This document shows, piece by piece, positions 1 to 9,183 of a DNA stretch of 24,718 nt. Source of the DNA: Bacillota bacterium (lineage in GTDB: Bacteria; Bacillota_C; Negativicutes; Sporomusales; Sporomusaceae); contig JAEZQV010000067.1 of assembly GCA_023441125.1 (NCBI GenBank), forward strand, positions 1 to 24,718. Reading direction: 5' to 3'. The translations under genes were made by a program, and so were the position numbers. The notes under the pieces are model-generated. The model was not told where the DNA came from and did not search any database. It was given only the letters and a program-made list of their open reading frames with translations. The stretch's first letter is position 1; every line of letters begins with the position of its first letter.

Positions 1-189
1 CACCTACCCGGCGGGCGGCTCACAGTCAGTATCGGCATGAGTATTTACGCCGGCGGCCCCCTGACCAGCCAGCAGTTTATTGAGCAGGCTGATCAGGCGC
101 TCCTTATGGCCAAAAACTCCGGCCGTAACAAAGTGGTTATATTCCAAGCCAGCGCAGCGACAACATTGCCGTCAGTCCCAAGCCCATAG
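1..189 (+). CDS. Diguanylate cyclase (GGDEF domain), C-terminal end only
   Basis: Frame 1 is open from the window edge to a TAG at 187-189, giving 62 residues, so the gene is truncated at its 5' end. The visible part matches the end of a GGDEF domain, which makes cyclic di-GMP from two GTP: a central strand LTVSIGMSIYAGG, then a helix with ADQALLMAKNSGRNKVVIF, the usual 'AD.ALY.AK..GRN.V' ending. A Leu stands where Tyr is common. A tail of about 14 residues rich in Ala, Ser and Pro follows. The GGDEF signature itself lies outside the window, so activity cannot be judged. The last 53 bp overlap the 3' end of azlD on the other strand. Confidence 0.8.
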   Translation, partial: HLPGGRLTVSIGMSIYAGGPLTSQQFIEQADQALLMAKNSGRNKVVIFQASAATTLPSVPSP

Positions 190-460
190 TAATGATGGCA
201 TTCCGGCAATTATAGGCTACCACTGCAGCAATAATGCCGGCCAGAAGATAATGATTGCTAAGCGAAAAGTCCACCTGCCCATGCGGCAGCAGCAAAGAAG
301 GCGCAATCAGTGCCGTCAGGATAGCCGTCGGCACATGTTTGAGCCAGCGTTCAAACCAGCTGGGTAAACCGGTTTGCTTTAACAGTGCCAACGCACCAAA
401 TCTGGTCAGAAAGGTTACTGCTGCCATACCAAAAATGATCGCCATAAATTCAAAACGCAT
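137..460 (-). CDS. azlD: AzlD family branched-chain amino acid transport subunit
   Basis: A small hydrophobic protein of about 107 residues with four likely membrane segments and the AzlD-type opening 'FEFMAIIFGMAAVTFLTRFGAL'-like region and a 'LKHVPTAILTALIAP' segment. AzlD acts with AzlC in the inner membrane and the pair exports branched-chain amino acids and analogues such as azaleucine. In-frame ATGs occur at 469, 466 and 460. AGGAGG lies at 470-475, directly against the first but 9 nt from the ATG at 460, so 460 is preferred. The gene overlaps the end of azlC by 11 bp, indicating translational coupling. Its 3' end overlaps the convergent GGDEF gene by 53 bp. Confidence 0.88.
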   Translation of the reverse strand: MRFEFMAIIFGMAAVTFLTRFGALALLKQTGLPSWFERWLKHVPTAILTALIAPSLLLPHGQVDFSLSNHYLLAGIIAAVVAYNCRNAIITMGLGLTAMLSLRWLGI

Positions 461-1160
461 GTTCATCATCCTCCTTTTCCAATATGCCGCCTGTTATGCT
501 AGCTGCTAAACAGGCGGCAATTATATACCATTTCCCCGGCAGAAACGCCGCTCCCGCTACCGCCGTTACCGCCGCCACCAGGCATACGGCGATACTGACC
601 GGATTTGTCAGCCGTGGCATTAGCATGGCCAGGAAGGTGGCCGGCATAGCAAAATCCAAACCCCAGGCCAACGGATCGGGAATATAGCTTCCCACCAGTA
701 CACCGGCGATGGTTGATGTGACCCAGGTAAAATACAGGGCCCAGCTGCTGCCCAGCTGATAGCCGGCACGATAGCCTGCCGTCGCCATCTTATTGGTGGT
801 AATGGCGTACGATTCATCAGTCAGCGCAAAGGTCAGCAGCAATTGACGGGACAGCGGCAGTTTAAGCAGTTGCTGCGCCAGCGATGCGCCCATCAGCAAA
901 TGCCGCAGATTAATCAATAAGGTCGTAAAAACAATAAGGCCCCAACTGGTAACCCCGGCTCCGAGCATCGTGATACTGATGAACTGCGCGGCGCCGGCAA
1001 ACACCAGCATGGACATGGCTACCGTCTCCAGCGGCGTCAAGCCTGCTGTCAGCCCCATAACGCCACAGGTAATGCCAAAAGGTATGACTCCCAGCATTAC
1101 CGGGAGACTATCACGCACGCCTTGTACATACTCCTTCAAAACTCCCACCGCCTTTTGCAA
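450..1160 (-). CDS. azlC: AzlC family branched-chain amino acid exporter, large subunit
   Basis: About 236 residues with repeated hydrophobic segments and AzlC hallmarks: LPVMLGVIPFGITCGVMGL near the N terminus, AMSMLVFAGAAQFISITML, and the 'LINLRHLLMGASL' stretch. The family forms the permease of the AzlCD branched-chain amino acid efflux system. The start is uncertain. The longest frame begins with TTG at 1160, only 2-3 nt from the predicted transcription start. GTG at 1148 (preceded by AAAAGG) and TTG at 1139 are alternatives and would still keep all conserved segments. It is divergent from the MocR-type gene and shares an 88-bp control region with it, so that regulator is a likely controller. 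Confidence 0.88.
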   Translation of the reverse strand: MQKAVGVLKEYVQGVRDSLPVMLGVIPFGITCGVMGLTAGLTPLETVAMSMLVFAGAAQFISITMLGAGVTSWGLIVFTTLLINLRHLLMGASLAQQLLKLPLSRQLLLTFALTDESYAITTNKMATAGYRAGYQLGSSWALYFTWVTSTIAGVLVGSYIPDPLAWGLDFAMPATFLAMLMPRLTNPVSIAVCLVAAVTAVAGAAFLPGKWYIIAACLAASITGGILEKEDDEHAF

Positions 1161-1168
1161 TTTATTCC

Positions 1169-1197
1169 ATATTACCCGGCAGGAAAAACATTGTAAA
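1169..1197 (-). promoter_or_regulatory. Predicted sigma-A-type promoter of azlCD
   Basis: Reading the minus strand, TTTACA (1192-1197) and TAATAT (1169-1174) are separated by exactly 17 bp, a near-consensus vegetative promoter. The predicted transcript starts around 1162, so the leader of azlC would be extremely short. The -35 box overlaps the left half of the inverted repeat at 1196-1206, so a protein bound there would be expected to block this promoter. Confidence 0.6.
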
Positions 1198-1235
1198 TAT
1201 CCAATTATAGATATCAGGACATTAAATTGGATATT
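1196..1235. promoter_or_regulatory. Perfect 11-bp inverted repeat, likely MocR-type operator
   Basis: AATATCCAATT at 1196-1206 and AATTGGATATT at 1225-1235 are exact reverse complements separated by 18 bp, inside the azlC/mocR divergent region. The core ATATCCAA recurs at 1261-1268, just inside the regulator gene, as a possible third half-site. The left half overlaps the azlC -35 box; the right half ends just before the ribosome binding site of the regulator gene. Identity of the binding protein is inferred from position only. Confidence 0.6.
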
Positions 1236-1248
1236 GAAGGAGTTTTAA

Positions 1249-2772
1249 GTGAAAATGGATATATCCAAATTAGTTAAATTTGGTTCACTCAATCCCCAAT
1301 CGACCGAACCGTTATACAAGCAAATTGCCACGCTACTGTCCGAGCAGATCAAAGCCAACCTTCTCCCGGCCGGCAGCAAGCTGCCGCCGGAACGGGAACT
1401 GGCGGGGCTGCTGGGGGTAAGCCGGACAACTGCTATCAACGCTTATCGGCAGCTTGAGGAACAGGGGCTCATCTGCACCCGCGTAGGCAGCGGCACTTAT
1501 GTAGCCGAGATAGAGCAGCCACTGCCGCCGGTCCGGGCCGTTCCCTGGTCTCAGCTCTTCACCCCCAGTCCGAATACTCAGCTGTCTTCCGTCATTCGTG
1601 AACTTATCGCCGCAGCAGCTGACGGGGAGACTATTCCCCTGGCTGCCGGCATGCCGGATCCGTCACTCTATCCGCTCAGTGACTTCAACCGGCTATTTGC
1701 GCTTCAGTCTTCCCGTCTTGCCGGTGCAGACTTAGGGCATATTCCCACCGAGGGGTATCTGCCCCTGCGCCGCGAGTTGGCGGCTCTACTGGCTGGCAAG
1801 GGCGTCAATGCCGCGGTTGAAAACACCATGATCGTGAGCGGCTCCCAGCAAGGCTTGTATCTGGTAACAAAAATTTTTTTGGAACCGGGTGACTATGTAA
1901 TTGTCGAATCGCCGACTTATCTTGGTGCTATCCAGATATTTAGCGCGGCTAACGCCAGGTTGCTCAGCCTGCCGGCCTCCAGGCACTTTGCCTTTGACAT
2001 CCTCGAGGATTACCTGATTCGCTACCGGCCCAAACTGTTATATATAATGCCTACTTTTAAAAATCCCAACGGCCAGGTCATGTCCCTGGAGGAAAGGCGT
2101 GAGCTTTTAAGGCTGGCGGCCAAACACCGGCTGGTTATTGTGGAGGATGACCCTTACGGCGAGTTGTACTATGAACAACAGCCACCGCCTTCTCTCAAAG
2201 CGCTCGATTCGTATGACGGGGTGATCTCGCTCGGCACCTTTTCCAAAATCCTGTTTCCCGGACTGCGTACCGGCTGGGTTGTCGCCCCCGCTATCGTTAT
2301 TAACCGGTTCGCTATGGAAAAACAGTATATTGATTTGCATAGCAGCAATTTGTCCCAGCGCATGTTATCTGACTATTTGTCCGCGGGTTTGCTGGCCGGC
2401 CACCTGACCCTGGTACGGACGCAATATAAAAAACGCCGCGACTTTTTTGCCGGCGCACTAAAACAATACTGCAGCCCCTACCTATCTTTCCCCCAGCCGT
2501 CAGGCGGTTTTTATTTCTGGTGCACCCTCAGCCAAGGGATTTTAACCCGCCAGTTACTGCATGAGGCAGCGAAAACAGGCGTATCCTTTGTGCCTGGCGA
2601 GGCTTTCTACGCCGACAGTTCCGGCTGCCGGGAGCTAAGACTCTGCTTTGTTACCCATACGGAAGACCGGTTGCTGGAAGGAATAAAACGCTTGGGCCAG
2701 GCTTTGGAGCTGGTGGCCAAAAATAGCAGCACCGCCGGCCAGGGACGCCTGACAGTTACGCCCATTATCTGA
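1249..2772 (+). CDS. MocR/PdxR-type GntR regulator fused to aminotransferase-like domain
   Basis: 507 residues. Residues about 20-88 form a GntR winged helix (LPPERELAGLLGVSRTTAIN, then the GSGTYV wing). Residues about 120-490 form a fold-type I aminotransferase domain with the cofactor-lysine motif GTFSKILFPGLRTGW (Lys about 333) and VEDDPYGELYY. MocR proteins bind DNA through the N-terminal domain and sense pyridoxal phosphate, an amino acid or an adduct through the C-terminal one; transaminase activity is usually absent or secondary. GTG at 1249 has AGGAG 6 nt upstream; ATG at 1255 is an alternative. Divergence from azlCD across a perfect inverted repeat suggests it controls that exporter and probably itself. 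The effector is unknown. Confidence 0.9.
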   Translation: MKMDISKLVKFGSLNPQSTEPLYKQIATLLSEQIKANLLPAGSKLPPERELAGLLGVSRTTAINAYRQLEEQGLICTRVGSGTYVAEIEQPLPPVRAVPWSQLFTPSPNTQLSSVIRELIAAAADGETIPLAAGMPDPSLYPLSDFNRLFALQSSRLAGADLGHIPTEGYLPLRRELAALLAGKGVNAAVENTMIVSGSQQGLYLVTKIFLEPGDYVIVESPTYLGAIQIFSAANARLLSLPASRHFAFDILEDYLIRYRPKLLYIMPTFKNPNGQVMSLEERRELLRLAAKHRLVIVEDDPYGELYYEQQPPPSLKALDSYDGVISLGTFSKILFPGLRTGWVVAPAIVINRFAMEKQYIDLHSSNLSQRMLSDYLSAGLLAGHLTLVRTQYKKRRDFFAGALKQYCSPYLSFPQPSGGFYFWCTLSQGILTRQLLHEAAKTGVSFVPGEAFYADSSGCRELRLCFVTHTEDRLLEGIKRLGQALELVAKNSSTAGQGRLTVTPII

Positions 2773-2846
2773 TGCATGTGTATAAGCAATGCGGACTGGG
2801 CTATCCTCCGCAAACCTTCCAGCCCACTGCGCGGCGACGCCCTGGG

Positions 2847-3479
2847 TTAGTAACAACCAAGCTGCTGCCGCAGTTTTATGAGATTGCTTCTGGCCGCCTG
2901 TTCATACTTTTCCCGGAAATAACCGGTTTGATAAATAGCCGGTCTGCCAAGGAAGCCATCAATCACCTGCCGTCGGCCCTGCCGGTAGTCGACAGCCGGC
3001 AGGTGACTGTACTCGGCCCTGATCTGGTATTCATAATTGCTAAAAACAGACCAGTTCTGCCCCAATATGGCCAGGTCAATATCCATAAAAAACGCGCCGT
3101 CCTTATCACCGGCCGCCCCCTGATGCCTGGACAGCAAAATCAGTTGAGCCGCCTGGTCAGCAAAATTGACCGGCAAGCCCAGGCGGGCAGCGGCATAGCA
3201 GGCGGCAGCGGCGCTCAGTTCCTCATTGCTGCTGGCCGTGGGCACACATACGATATCATGAAACCATAATGCATACTCCACCAGTTCCGGGTTAGCCAGC
3301 CACGGCCGGCTTTCATCGAGGTGCACCAAACAGCCGGCAAGATGCTCAAGCCCGTGATAATACCGAAAGTATTGGCTGTAGCTATCGGCAATGATTGCAT
3401 ACAAACTTTCTGCAGCCTGCGGCTCAGCCCCGAGTAAACCGGCCAGTTTGCGCCAGCGTTTGGCTAGTACGTCCGTCAT
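2847..3479 (-). CDS. HD-superfamily metal-dependent phosphohydrolase-like protein
   Basis: 210 residues resembling the family described as predicted metal-dependent HD-superfamily phosphohydrolases. The visible metal-ligand pattern is RYYHGLEHL (His42 and His46), then ALWFHDIV (His74-Asp75), then a conserved SSNEELSA segment (Asn85, Glu86, Ser89). It lacks a signal peptide and is probably cytoplasmic. The substrate is unknown for this family. GGGAGG precedes the ATG. It is convergent with the MocR-type gene, with 74 bp between them and no convincing terminator there, and divergent from the SIMPL gene. Confidence 0.82.
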   Translation of the reverse strand: MTDVLAKRWRKLAGLLGAEPQAAESLYAIIADSYSQYFRYYHGLEHLAGCLVHLDESRPWLANPELVEYALWFHDIVCVPTASSNEELSAAAACYAAARLGLPVNFADQAAQLILLSRHQGAAGDKDGAFFMDIDLAILGQNWSVFSNYEYQIRAEYSHLPAVDYRQGRRQVIDGFLGRPAIYQTGYFREKYEQAARSNLIKLRQQLGCY

Positions 3480-3594
3480 AATACCCTCCCGGATAACTTT
3501 TTATTGTAAGCACTACTTCTGTTAAATATATTTTCATTGCTGCCGTTACTTTTTATTTACTGCCGCGTTTATATAAGTGAAGGAGCTGATAACC

Positions 3595-4308
3595 ATGTAT
3601 AAACCAATGAAAATTTTCGTTTTAGCGCTGCTTGTCCTGACAACGGCCTTGCCGGCAGCCTGGGCTGCAGAAAAAAATACCGGCAATACCGAAATCCAGG
3701 TAAACGGCAGCCACCAGGAAGAAATTGCCCCCGATATTGCCTTTATCAATTTAGGCACAGTTACCGAAGCGGAAACAGTGACCGAAGCGCAAACCAAAAA
3801 CGCCGCCGTAGCAGACAGAGTGCACAGCCAGCTGACCAGCCTGGGCATCAAATCTGAATACATAAAAACGGCCAATTATTCGGTTACGCCGCTCTATACG
3901 AATGACGACAGCGGCCGCCGGTTGCAAACCGTTAAAGGCTACCAGGTTACTAACAGCATCATTGTGACGGTTGCCGCGGATAAAGCCGGCGAGACCATCG
4001 ATGCCGCCCTGCAAGCCGGCGCCAACCAGGTAAACAGTATCCGCTTCGGCAGCCGAACTGAAAGCGACGTCAAAAATGCCGCCCTGGCGCAAGCCGTCCG
4101 GGATGCGCTCGGCAAAGCCGATGCCATTGCCGCCGCCTTGAACAAACGGGTTGTAAAAGTTACGAGCGTAAATGAAAATGGCGTAAATCTCCAGTCGCCG
4201 GAAGTTGCCACCCGCCTCTACGCCAAGGCTGACCTGGCTTCAACCCCGATCTCTGCCGGCTTGCTGCTGTTATCCGCCAATGTGCAGGTTACAGTAGAAC
4301 TGGAATAG
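3595..4308 (+). CDS. Secreted SIMPL-domain (DUF541, YggE-like) protein
   Basis: 237 residues. An N-terminal signal peptide (MYKPMKIFVLALLVLTTALP, cleavage likely near PAAWAAE) is followed by one SIMPL domain: 'TEIQVNGSHQEEIAPDIAFI', a Gly-Tyr-Gln-Val-Thr-Asn-type central strand (KGYQVTNSIIVTV), and a C-terminal 'SANVQVTVELE' strand. SIMPL proteins are periplasmic or cell-envelope proteins of poorly defined function, sometimes linked to oxidative stress resistance. The frame extends upstream to a GTG at 3577, but AAGGAG at 3580-3585 sits 9 nt before the ATG at 3595, which decides the start. The gene stands alone and ends in a strong hairpin. Confidence 0.88.
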   Translation: MYKPMKIFVLALLVLTTALPAAWAAEKNTGNTEIQVNGSHQEEIAPDIAFINLGTVTEAETVTEAQTKNAAVADRVHSQLTSLGIKSEYIKTANYSVTPLYTNDDSGRRLQTVKGYQVTNSIIVTVAADKAGETIDAALQAGANQVNSIRFGSRTESDVKNAALAQAVRDALGKADAIAAALNKRVVKVTSVNENGVNLQSPEVATRLYAKADLASTPISAGLLLLSANVQVTVELE

Positions 4309-4310
4309 AG

Positions 4311-4380
4311 AAAAAGAGATTGCCGACGGATCACAATGAACGCTTAGGTGTCATTGCAGCCGGAACGGCAATCTCTTTTT
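4311..4380. terminator. Bidirectional intrinsic terminator, SIMPL gene / purH
   Basis: A perfect 15-bp stem (4311-4325 with 4366-4380) has A-run and U-run flanks on both sides, so it can stop transcription from the SIMPL gene (+) and from purH (-), which converge here. The loop is unusually long at 40 nt and contains its own weak AATGA/TCATT pairing. Confidence 0.85.
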
Positions 4381-4396
4381 TTGTTTATCGTATTTT

Positions 4397-5938
4397 TTAA
4401 TGTTTAAAATGCCGCATACCGGTGAATATCATCACTATTCCCTGCTCATCGGCCGCTTTGATGGAATCTTCATCATTAACTGAACCACCAGGCTGAATAA
4501 TAGCGCTAATACCGGCGTTAGCCGCAACGCCGACAGTATCGGCAAACGGAAAGAAGGCATCGGATGCCAAGACTGCCCCTTGGCTGTGCTCACCGGCCTG
4601 CGCCAGGGCAATGCCGGCAGCGCCAACCCGGTTCATTTGCCCGGCGCCCACTCCCAGCGTTCTATTATTATTGGCAATAACAATCGCATTTGATTTTACG
4701 TGCTTTACTACTTTCCAGGCAAATAGCAATTGCTCCCACTCGGCCTCGGTCGGCTGCCGTTTGGTGACAACTTTCATATCGGACCGCAAAGCGGTAGTAC
4801 TATCCGCCTGCTGAAACAAAATGCCGCCGGATATTGCTTTGGCTTCCAGCCGGCTGGTATTCACCGCCGGCAGTGGGGTTGCCAACAGCCGGATATTCTT
4901 TTTCTGAGTCAAAACGGCAAGTGCCTCCTGACTAAATCCGGGAGCAATAATTACTTCAACAAAAATCTTACCAATGAGCTCGGCGGTTTCTTGGTCTACT
5001 TCACGGTTTAGGCCGACGATGCCGCCAAAGGCAGACAGCGGGTCGGCCTCATAAGCTCTGTGGTAAGCTTCGGCCAGCGTGCTGCCAATGCCGGTGCCGC
5101 AGGGATTGGTATGCTTGATAATCGCCGCTGCCGGCTCAGAAAACTCAGCAGCCAGCGAATACGCGGCCTCGACGTCGACAATGTTATTATAGGACAATTC
5201 TTTGCCATGCAGCTGCCTGGCATTGGCCACGCCCGGACCGGTATAATACTGTTCACGATAAAAGGCAGCGGCCTGATGCGGATTTTCGCCGTAGCGCAGG
5301 TCCTGTGCTTTCTCGTAAACAAGGTGCACCGTCTCCGGGAACAGTCCCTGGCCAAGCTGGGCGCACAAATACTGGGATATATAGGCATCGTAGCCGGCTG
5401 TATGACTATAAGCTTCCTGGGCCAATGCCATACGATTCTTAAACGCCACTTCGCCAGCCACGGTCAGTTGTGAAATAATTTCATCATATCTTGCCGGGTT
5501 GACAACAACAGTTACATACTGAAAATTCTTAGCGGCTGCCCGGATCATAGCCGGCCCGCCAATATCGATGTTTTCCACGGCAGCCTCTAAAGTCACATCA
5601 GGCTTGGCGACTGTCTGCCTGAAAGGATATAGATTAACCGCCACCAGATCGATACCACCGATGCCATGTTCCGTCATAGCCGCCTGATGGGCAGGGTTAT
5701 CACGAATGGCCAGTATTCCGCCGTGAATATAGGGATTGAGTGTTTTAACCCGTCCATCCATAATCTCGGGAAAACCGGTGACTTCACTGACATATGTAAC
5801 CGGGATGCCTGCCTCTTTAATGGCTTTCATGGTACCGCCGGTAGAAATAATTTCAACACCTAACAGGTGCAGCTTACGAGCAAATTCAACAATGCCGTTT
5901 TTATCCGACACGCTCAAGAGTGCGCGTTTAATCTTCAT
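4397..5938 (-). CDS. purH: Bifunctional AICAR transformylase / IMP cyclohydrolase
   Basis: 513 residues, normal for PurH, which catalyses the last two steps of IMP synthesis: formylation of AICAR by 10-formyl-THF, then ring closure. The N-terminal MGS-like cyclohydrolase domain shows [24 protein letters not shown] and [20 protein letters not shown]. The transformylase domain carries the catalytic KHTNPCG motif and a C-terminal [10 protein letters not shown] / QPGGSVND ending. GTG at 5941 could also start, but GAGGG lies at good distance from the ATG at 5938. It follows purN by 18 bp and is the last gene of the purE-C-F-M-N-H run, ending at a bidirectional terminator. No purD follows it. Confidence 0.97.
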   Translation of the reverse strand: MKIKRALLSVSDKNGIVEFARKLHLLGVEIISTGGTMKAIKEAGIPVTYVSEVTGFPEIMDGRVKTLNPYIHGGILAIRDNPAHQAAMTEHGIGGIDLVAVNLYPFRQTVAKPDVTLEAAVENIDIGGPAMIRAAAKNFQYVTVVVNPARYDEIISQLTVAGEVAFKNRMALAQEAYSHTAGYDAYISQYLCAQLGQGLFPETVHLVYEKAQDLRYGENPHQAAAFYREQYYTGPGVANARQLHGKELSYNNIVDVEAAYSLAAEFSEPAAAIIKHTNPCGTGIGSTLAEAYHRAYEADPLSAFGGIVGLNREVDQETAELIGKIFVEVIIAPGFSQEALAVLTQKKNIRLLATPLPAVNTSRLEAKAISGGILFQQADSTTALRSDMKVVTKRQPTEAEWEQLLFAWKVVKHVKSNAIVIANNNRTLGVGAGQMNRVGAAGIALAQAGEHSQGAVLASDAFFPFADTVGVAANAGISAIIQPGGSVNDEDSIKAADEQGIVMIFTGMRHFKH

Positions 5939-5956
5939 CACTGTCCCTCGCTTCTT

Positions 5957-6574
5957 TTACTCTTTGTCAGTAATATAAACACGCCGGCCCGCTATCCTTA
6001 GCCGGCCTTCACCATACAGGGCCAGCGCCCGGGGATATAAAATATGTTCGGCATGCAAAATCCGGTCGGCCAGCGTTTCGGCGGTATCCTCTTCCAGCAC
6101 AGGAACCGCTTCCTGCAGAATGATCGGACCGGTATCCATCCCTTCATCGACAAAATGAACGGTGCAGCCTGATACCTTGGCGCCATATTGCAGCGCCTGC
6201 TGCTGGGCATTTTCACCGGGGAAAGCCGGCAGCAGCGAAGGGTGAATGTTCATGATTTTTCCTTCATACCGGTCAATAAAATACCGGCTTAAAATCCGCA
6301 TAAAACCGGCCAGGACCACCAGTTCAACATGACGCAGGTTGAGTTCTTCCGCAATAGCGGCCTCAAATTCCTGCCGGCTGGCAAACTGCCGCCGGTCAAT
6401 GCATAACGACGGTATGTCATAGTTCACCATGCGTTTTAACACATTGGCCTCGGGATTATCACTAATGACCAGCCCGATCGTAACATGCAGCCGGCCGGCC
6501 TGAATGGCATCAATGATCGACTGCAGATTGCTGCCGCGGCCTGACGCCAGTACGCCAATCACTGTTTTGTTCAT
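5957..6574 (-). CDS. purN: Phosphoribosylglycinamide formyltransferase (10-formyl-THF dependent)
   Basis: 205 residues, typical for PurN, which transfers a formyl group from 10-formyl-THF to GAR in the third step of purine synthesis. The phosphate-binding loop GVLASGRGSNLQSI is at the N terminus, the catalytic NIHPSLLPAFPG motif (Asn and His) is in the middle, and VHFVDEGMDTGPII carries the catalytic Asp. It begins with ATG preceded by a GGGGGAG-like site, 15 bp after purM, and is clearly co-transcribed with its neighbours. Confidence 0.97.
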   Translation of the reverse strand: MNKTVIGVLASGRGSNLQSIIDAIQAGRLHVTIGLVISDNPEANVLKRMVNYDIPSLCIDRRQFASRQEFEAAIAEELNLRHVELVVLAGFMRILSRYFIDRYEGKIMNIHPSLLPAFPGENAQQQALQYGAKVSGCTVHFVDEGMDTGPIILQEAVPVLEEDTAETLADRILHAEHILYPRALALYGEGRLRIAGRRVYITDKE

Positions 6575-6589
6575 GGAACCACTCCCCCT

Positions 6590-7642
6590 TTACCGCAGTT
6601 CAACCTTACGCTCGCCAGCCGTCACCTTACCGATAATGTATGATTTCTCGTTGCGGGCGGCCAGTTCAGCCTGAACTGCCGGTACGTCGTCCGCAGCAAG
6701 TACCAAAATCATGCCAATGCCCATATTAAAGGTCCGGTACATTTCCGGAGTGGCCACCCCGCCCCAGGCCTGCAAAAGACCAAAGATAGGCGGCTTAGGC
6801 CAGGCCGCGCAATCCACCGCCGCGCCGCAGCCTGCCGGCAGCACCCGCGGGATATTGTCGTAAAAGCCGCCGCCGGTTATATGAACCATACCGTGAATGG
6901 CAAATTTTTCGATCAGCGGCAGGCAGGTTTTCGGATACAGCCGGGTGGGTTCCAGCAGTTCCTCGCCCAGCGACCGGCCTACTTCCGGAATATAGGTATC
7001 AACGGTAAATTGCTTTACCTCAAAACAAATTTTACGCACCAGCGAGTAACCGTTGGAGTGCACTCCGCTGGAAGGCAGACCAAGCAGCACATCGCCCGGT
7101 TTGATCTTTTCCCCGGTAATGATTTTATCCCGGTCAACAACTCCCACGGCAAAGCCGGCGATGTCATATTCACCATCGGGATAAAAACCGGCCATCTCAG
7201 CGGTCTCGCCGCCAATGAGCGCACAGCCGGAATCACGGCAGGCCATAGCCACGCCGCTGACAATCGACGCCACTTTCTCCGGCTCAAGTTTGCCGACCGC
7301 CAGATAGTCCAGAAAGAAGAGCGGCTCAGCTCCCTGGACCAGGATATCGTTCACACACATAGCCACACCGTCCTGGCCAATGGTGTCGTGCTTGTCAGCC
7401 ATAAAGGCAATTTTAAGCTTGGTGCCGACACCGTCCGTACCGCTTACCAGCACAGGCTGGCGGTACTTGCCGGCATTGAGCGCAAATAAGCCGCCAAAAC
7501 CGCCAATATCCCCCAATACTTCCGGTCGATATGTAGCGCGAACATGACGTTTCATAAGTTCAACCGCTTTGTTGCCGGCATCAATGTCGACGCCGGCGTC
7601 GCGGTACGTTAATTCGGGATTGGATTTTTGATTACCGGTCAT
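6590..7642 (-). CDS. purM: Phosphoribosylformylglycinamidine cyclo-ligase (AIR synthetase)
   Basis: 350 residues. PurM closes the imidazole ring, turning FGAM into AIR with ATP. Visible signatures are [17 protein letters not shown] at the start, [33 protein letters not shown] and [14 protein letters not shown]. The frame extends to an ATG at 7666 inside the end of purF, but AGGAGG lies 7 nt before the ATG at 7642, which is chosen and leaves 20 bp after purF. It belongs to the same minus-strand operon. Confidence 0.97.
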   Translation of the reverse strand: MTGNQKSNPELTYRDAGVDIDAGNKAVELMKRHVRATYRPEVLGDIGGFGGLFALNAGKYRQPVLVSGTDGVGTKLKIAFMADKHDTIGQDGVAMCVNDILVQGAEPLFFLDYLAVGKLEPEKVASIVSGVAMACRDSGCALIGGETAEMAGFYPDGEYDIAGFAVGVVDRDKIITGEKIKPGDVLLGLPSSGVHSNGYSLVRKICFEVKQFTVDTYIPEVGRSLGEELLEPTRLYPKTCLPLIEKFAIHGMVHITGGGFYDNIPRVLPAGCGAAVDCAAWPKPPIFGLLQAWGGVATPEMYRTFNMGIGMILVLAADDVPAVQAELAARNEKSYIIGKVTAGERKVELR

Positions 7643-7662
7643 GTAGCGACCTCCTGCACTAT

Positions 7663-9096
7663 TCATTTCTTTGCTGTCGGTTCAAATAAAAATTTATTAT
7701 TGGCGCAATCGCATTCACAGGGAGTCTGCGCCGGATAGTCACAGTTAAAACAAGCATTGCAGAGAGTTTTCTCCGGTATATTGCCAATTGACGCGTGCAA
7801 CCCCGCCAAAGAGAGGTAATGCAGTGAATCGGCACCGATAAACTGCCGGATTTCCTCTACTTGCTTGGTGGCGGCGATCAGTTCCTTGCGCGCCGAAGTG
7901 TCAATTCCATAGTAACAGGGGAAGCCAATGGGAGGTGAGCTTACACACATATGCACAGCGGTAGCGCCGGCATCTTTCAGCATCCGGACAATTTTGCCGC
8001 TGGTAGTGCCGCGCACGATAGAATCGTCCACCATAACAATTGATTTTCCCTTGACGACCGAGGCTACGGCATTCAGTTTAATGCGCACGCCCATATCGCG
8101 TTTTTTCTGCTCAGGCTGGATGAAAGTGCGGCCAATATACCGGTTTTTCATCAGGCCCTCGGCAAAGGGAATACCAGACTCGTGACTGTAGCCCAGCGCA
8201 GCCGTCGTGCCCGAATCAGGCACAGAAATGACAATGTCGGCTTTGAAGCCGCTTTCCCGTGCTAAAGTACGGCCCATATTGAATCTGGCCTGGTAGACAC
8301 TCTGGCCATCAATAACACTATCCGGCCGGGCGAAATAAATGTATTCAAAAACACAGCCGGCCCGCCGGTCAGTTTCCGCAAACTTTCGCGACACCACACC
8401 GCGGTCATCAATGCTGACCATTTCACCGGGCTCGATATCGCGGACAAATTCAGCACCGACCGTATCCAGCGCACAGGATTCGGACGCCAGCACCCAGCCT
8501 TCACCCAGGCGGCCAAGACATAGCGGTCTAAAACCATGGGGATCCCGGACACCGATAAGCTTTTTCTCGGTCATAATCACCAGGCAGTAAGCGCCATGTA
8601 CATCGGCCAGACTTTCAACAATTTGATCTTCAATCGTTTGCTGGGACGAACGGGCAATCAGATTGACAATGACTTCACTGTCAATCGAGGTTTGAAAAAC
8701 ACTGCCCTTTTTCTCCAGTTCTTCCCTGATCTCATGGGCATTGGTCAGGTTGCCGTTATGCGCCAGGCTGATCTGGCCGCCGGCATAGTTGACCAGCAGG
8801 GGCTGCGTATTTCTTAAGAGACTGGAACCGGTTGTCGAATAACGGACATGGCCGATGGCAATATGGGCCGGCATTTCAGGCAGGCTCGCCCGGAACACTT
8901 CATTAACCAGGCCCATGCCGCGCTGCACATCCATCACCGTGCCGTCGGTCACGGCGATACCGGCACTCTCCTGGCCACGATGCTGCAATGCATAAAGACC
9001 CCAGTAACTGGCCAGCGCCACATTCTCCTGGCGGGCAAAAATACCAAAAATGCCACACTCTTCCCGCCATTTGTCACTTTGCATATCGTAAAGCAC
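7663..9096 (-). CDS. purF: Amidophosphoribosyltransferase, Bacillus-type with Fe-S cysteines
   Basis: 477 residues. PurF makes phosphoribosylamine from PRPP and glutamine and is the committed step. A short propeptide precedes Cys14 ([10 protein letters not shown]), the N-terminal nucleophile of the glutaminase domain after processing. The PRPP loop is [17 protein letters not shown]. Cys248, Cys394 and the CNAC pair (446, 449) correspond to the four ligands of the [4Fe-4S] cluster in the Bacillus enzyme. The C terminus carries four more cysteines (452, 460, 462, 464), which is unusual. The start is GTG with AAGGAG 9 nt upstream. An 87-bp gap separates it from purC. Confidence 0.97.
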   Translation of the reverse strand: MLYDMQSDKWREECGIFGIFARQENVALASYWGLYALQHRGQESAGIAVTDGTVMDVQRGMGLVNEVFRASLPEMPAHIAIGHVRYSTTGSSLLRNTQPLLVNYAGGQISLAHNGNLTNAHEIREELEKKGSVFQTSIDSEVIVNLIARSSQQTIEDQIVESLADVHGAYCLVIMTEKKLIGVRDPHGFRPLCLGRLGEGWVLASESCALDTVGAEFVRDIEPGEMVSIDDRGVVSRKFAETDRRAGCVFEYIYFARPDSVIDGQSVYQARFNMGRTLARESGFKADIVISVPDSGTTAALGYSHESGIPFAEGLMKNRYIGRTFIQPEQKKRDMGVRIKLNAVASVVKGKSIVMVDDSIVRGTTSGKIVRMLKDAGATAVHMCVSSPPIGFPCYYGIDTSARKELIAATKQVEEIRQFIGADSLHYLSLAGLHASIGNIPEKTLCNACFNCDYPAQTPCECDCANNKFLFEPTAKK

Positions 9097-9183
9097 AATC
9101 AGATTCTCCTTTTCGTTTACCTCTTACTGCCCGTTACTACTGCTATATACCTCAGTTGAATATGGACCATAGTAAGAGGACGG

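Noticed and set aside
2773..2846. Terminator between the convergent MocR-type and HD-family genes
   Set aside because: Only short GC-rich partial pairings with no U tract in either direction.
2772..3269. 165-codon plus-strand frame opposite the HD-family gene
   Set aside because: It has no ribosome binding site, shows no recognisable domain and lies antisense to a gene with clear HD motifs.
6881..7489. 202-codon plus-strand frame opposite purM
   Set aside because: Antisense shadow of a certain purine gene; composition (many His and Gln) is typical of reverse-frame translation.
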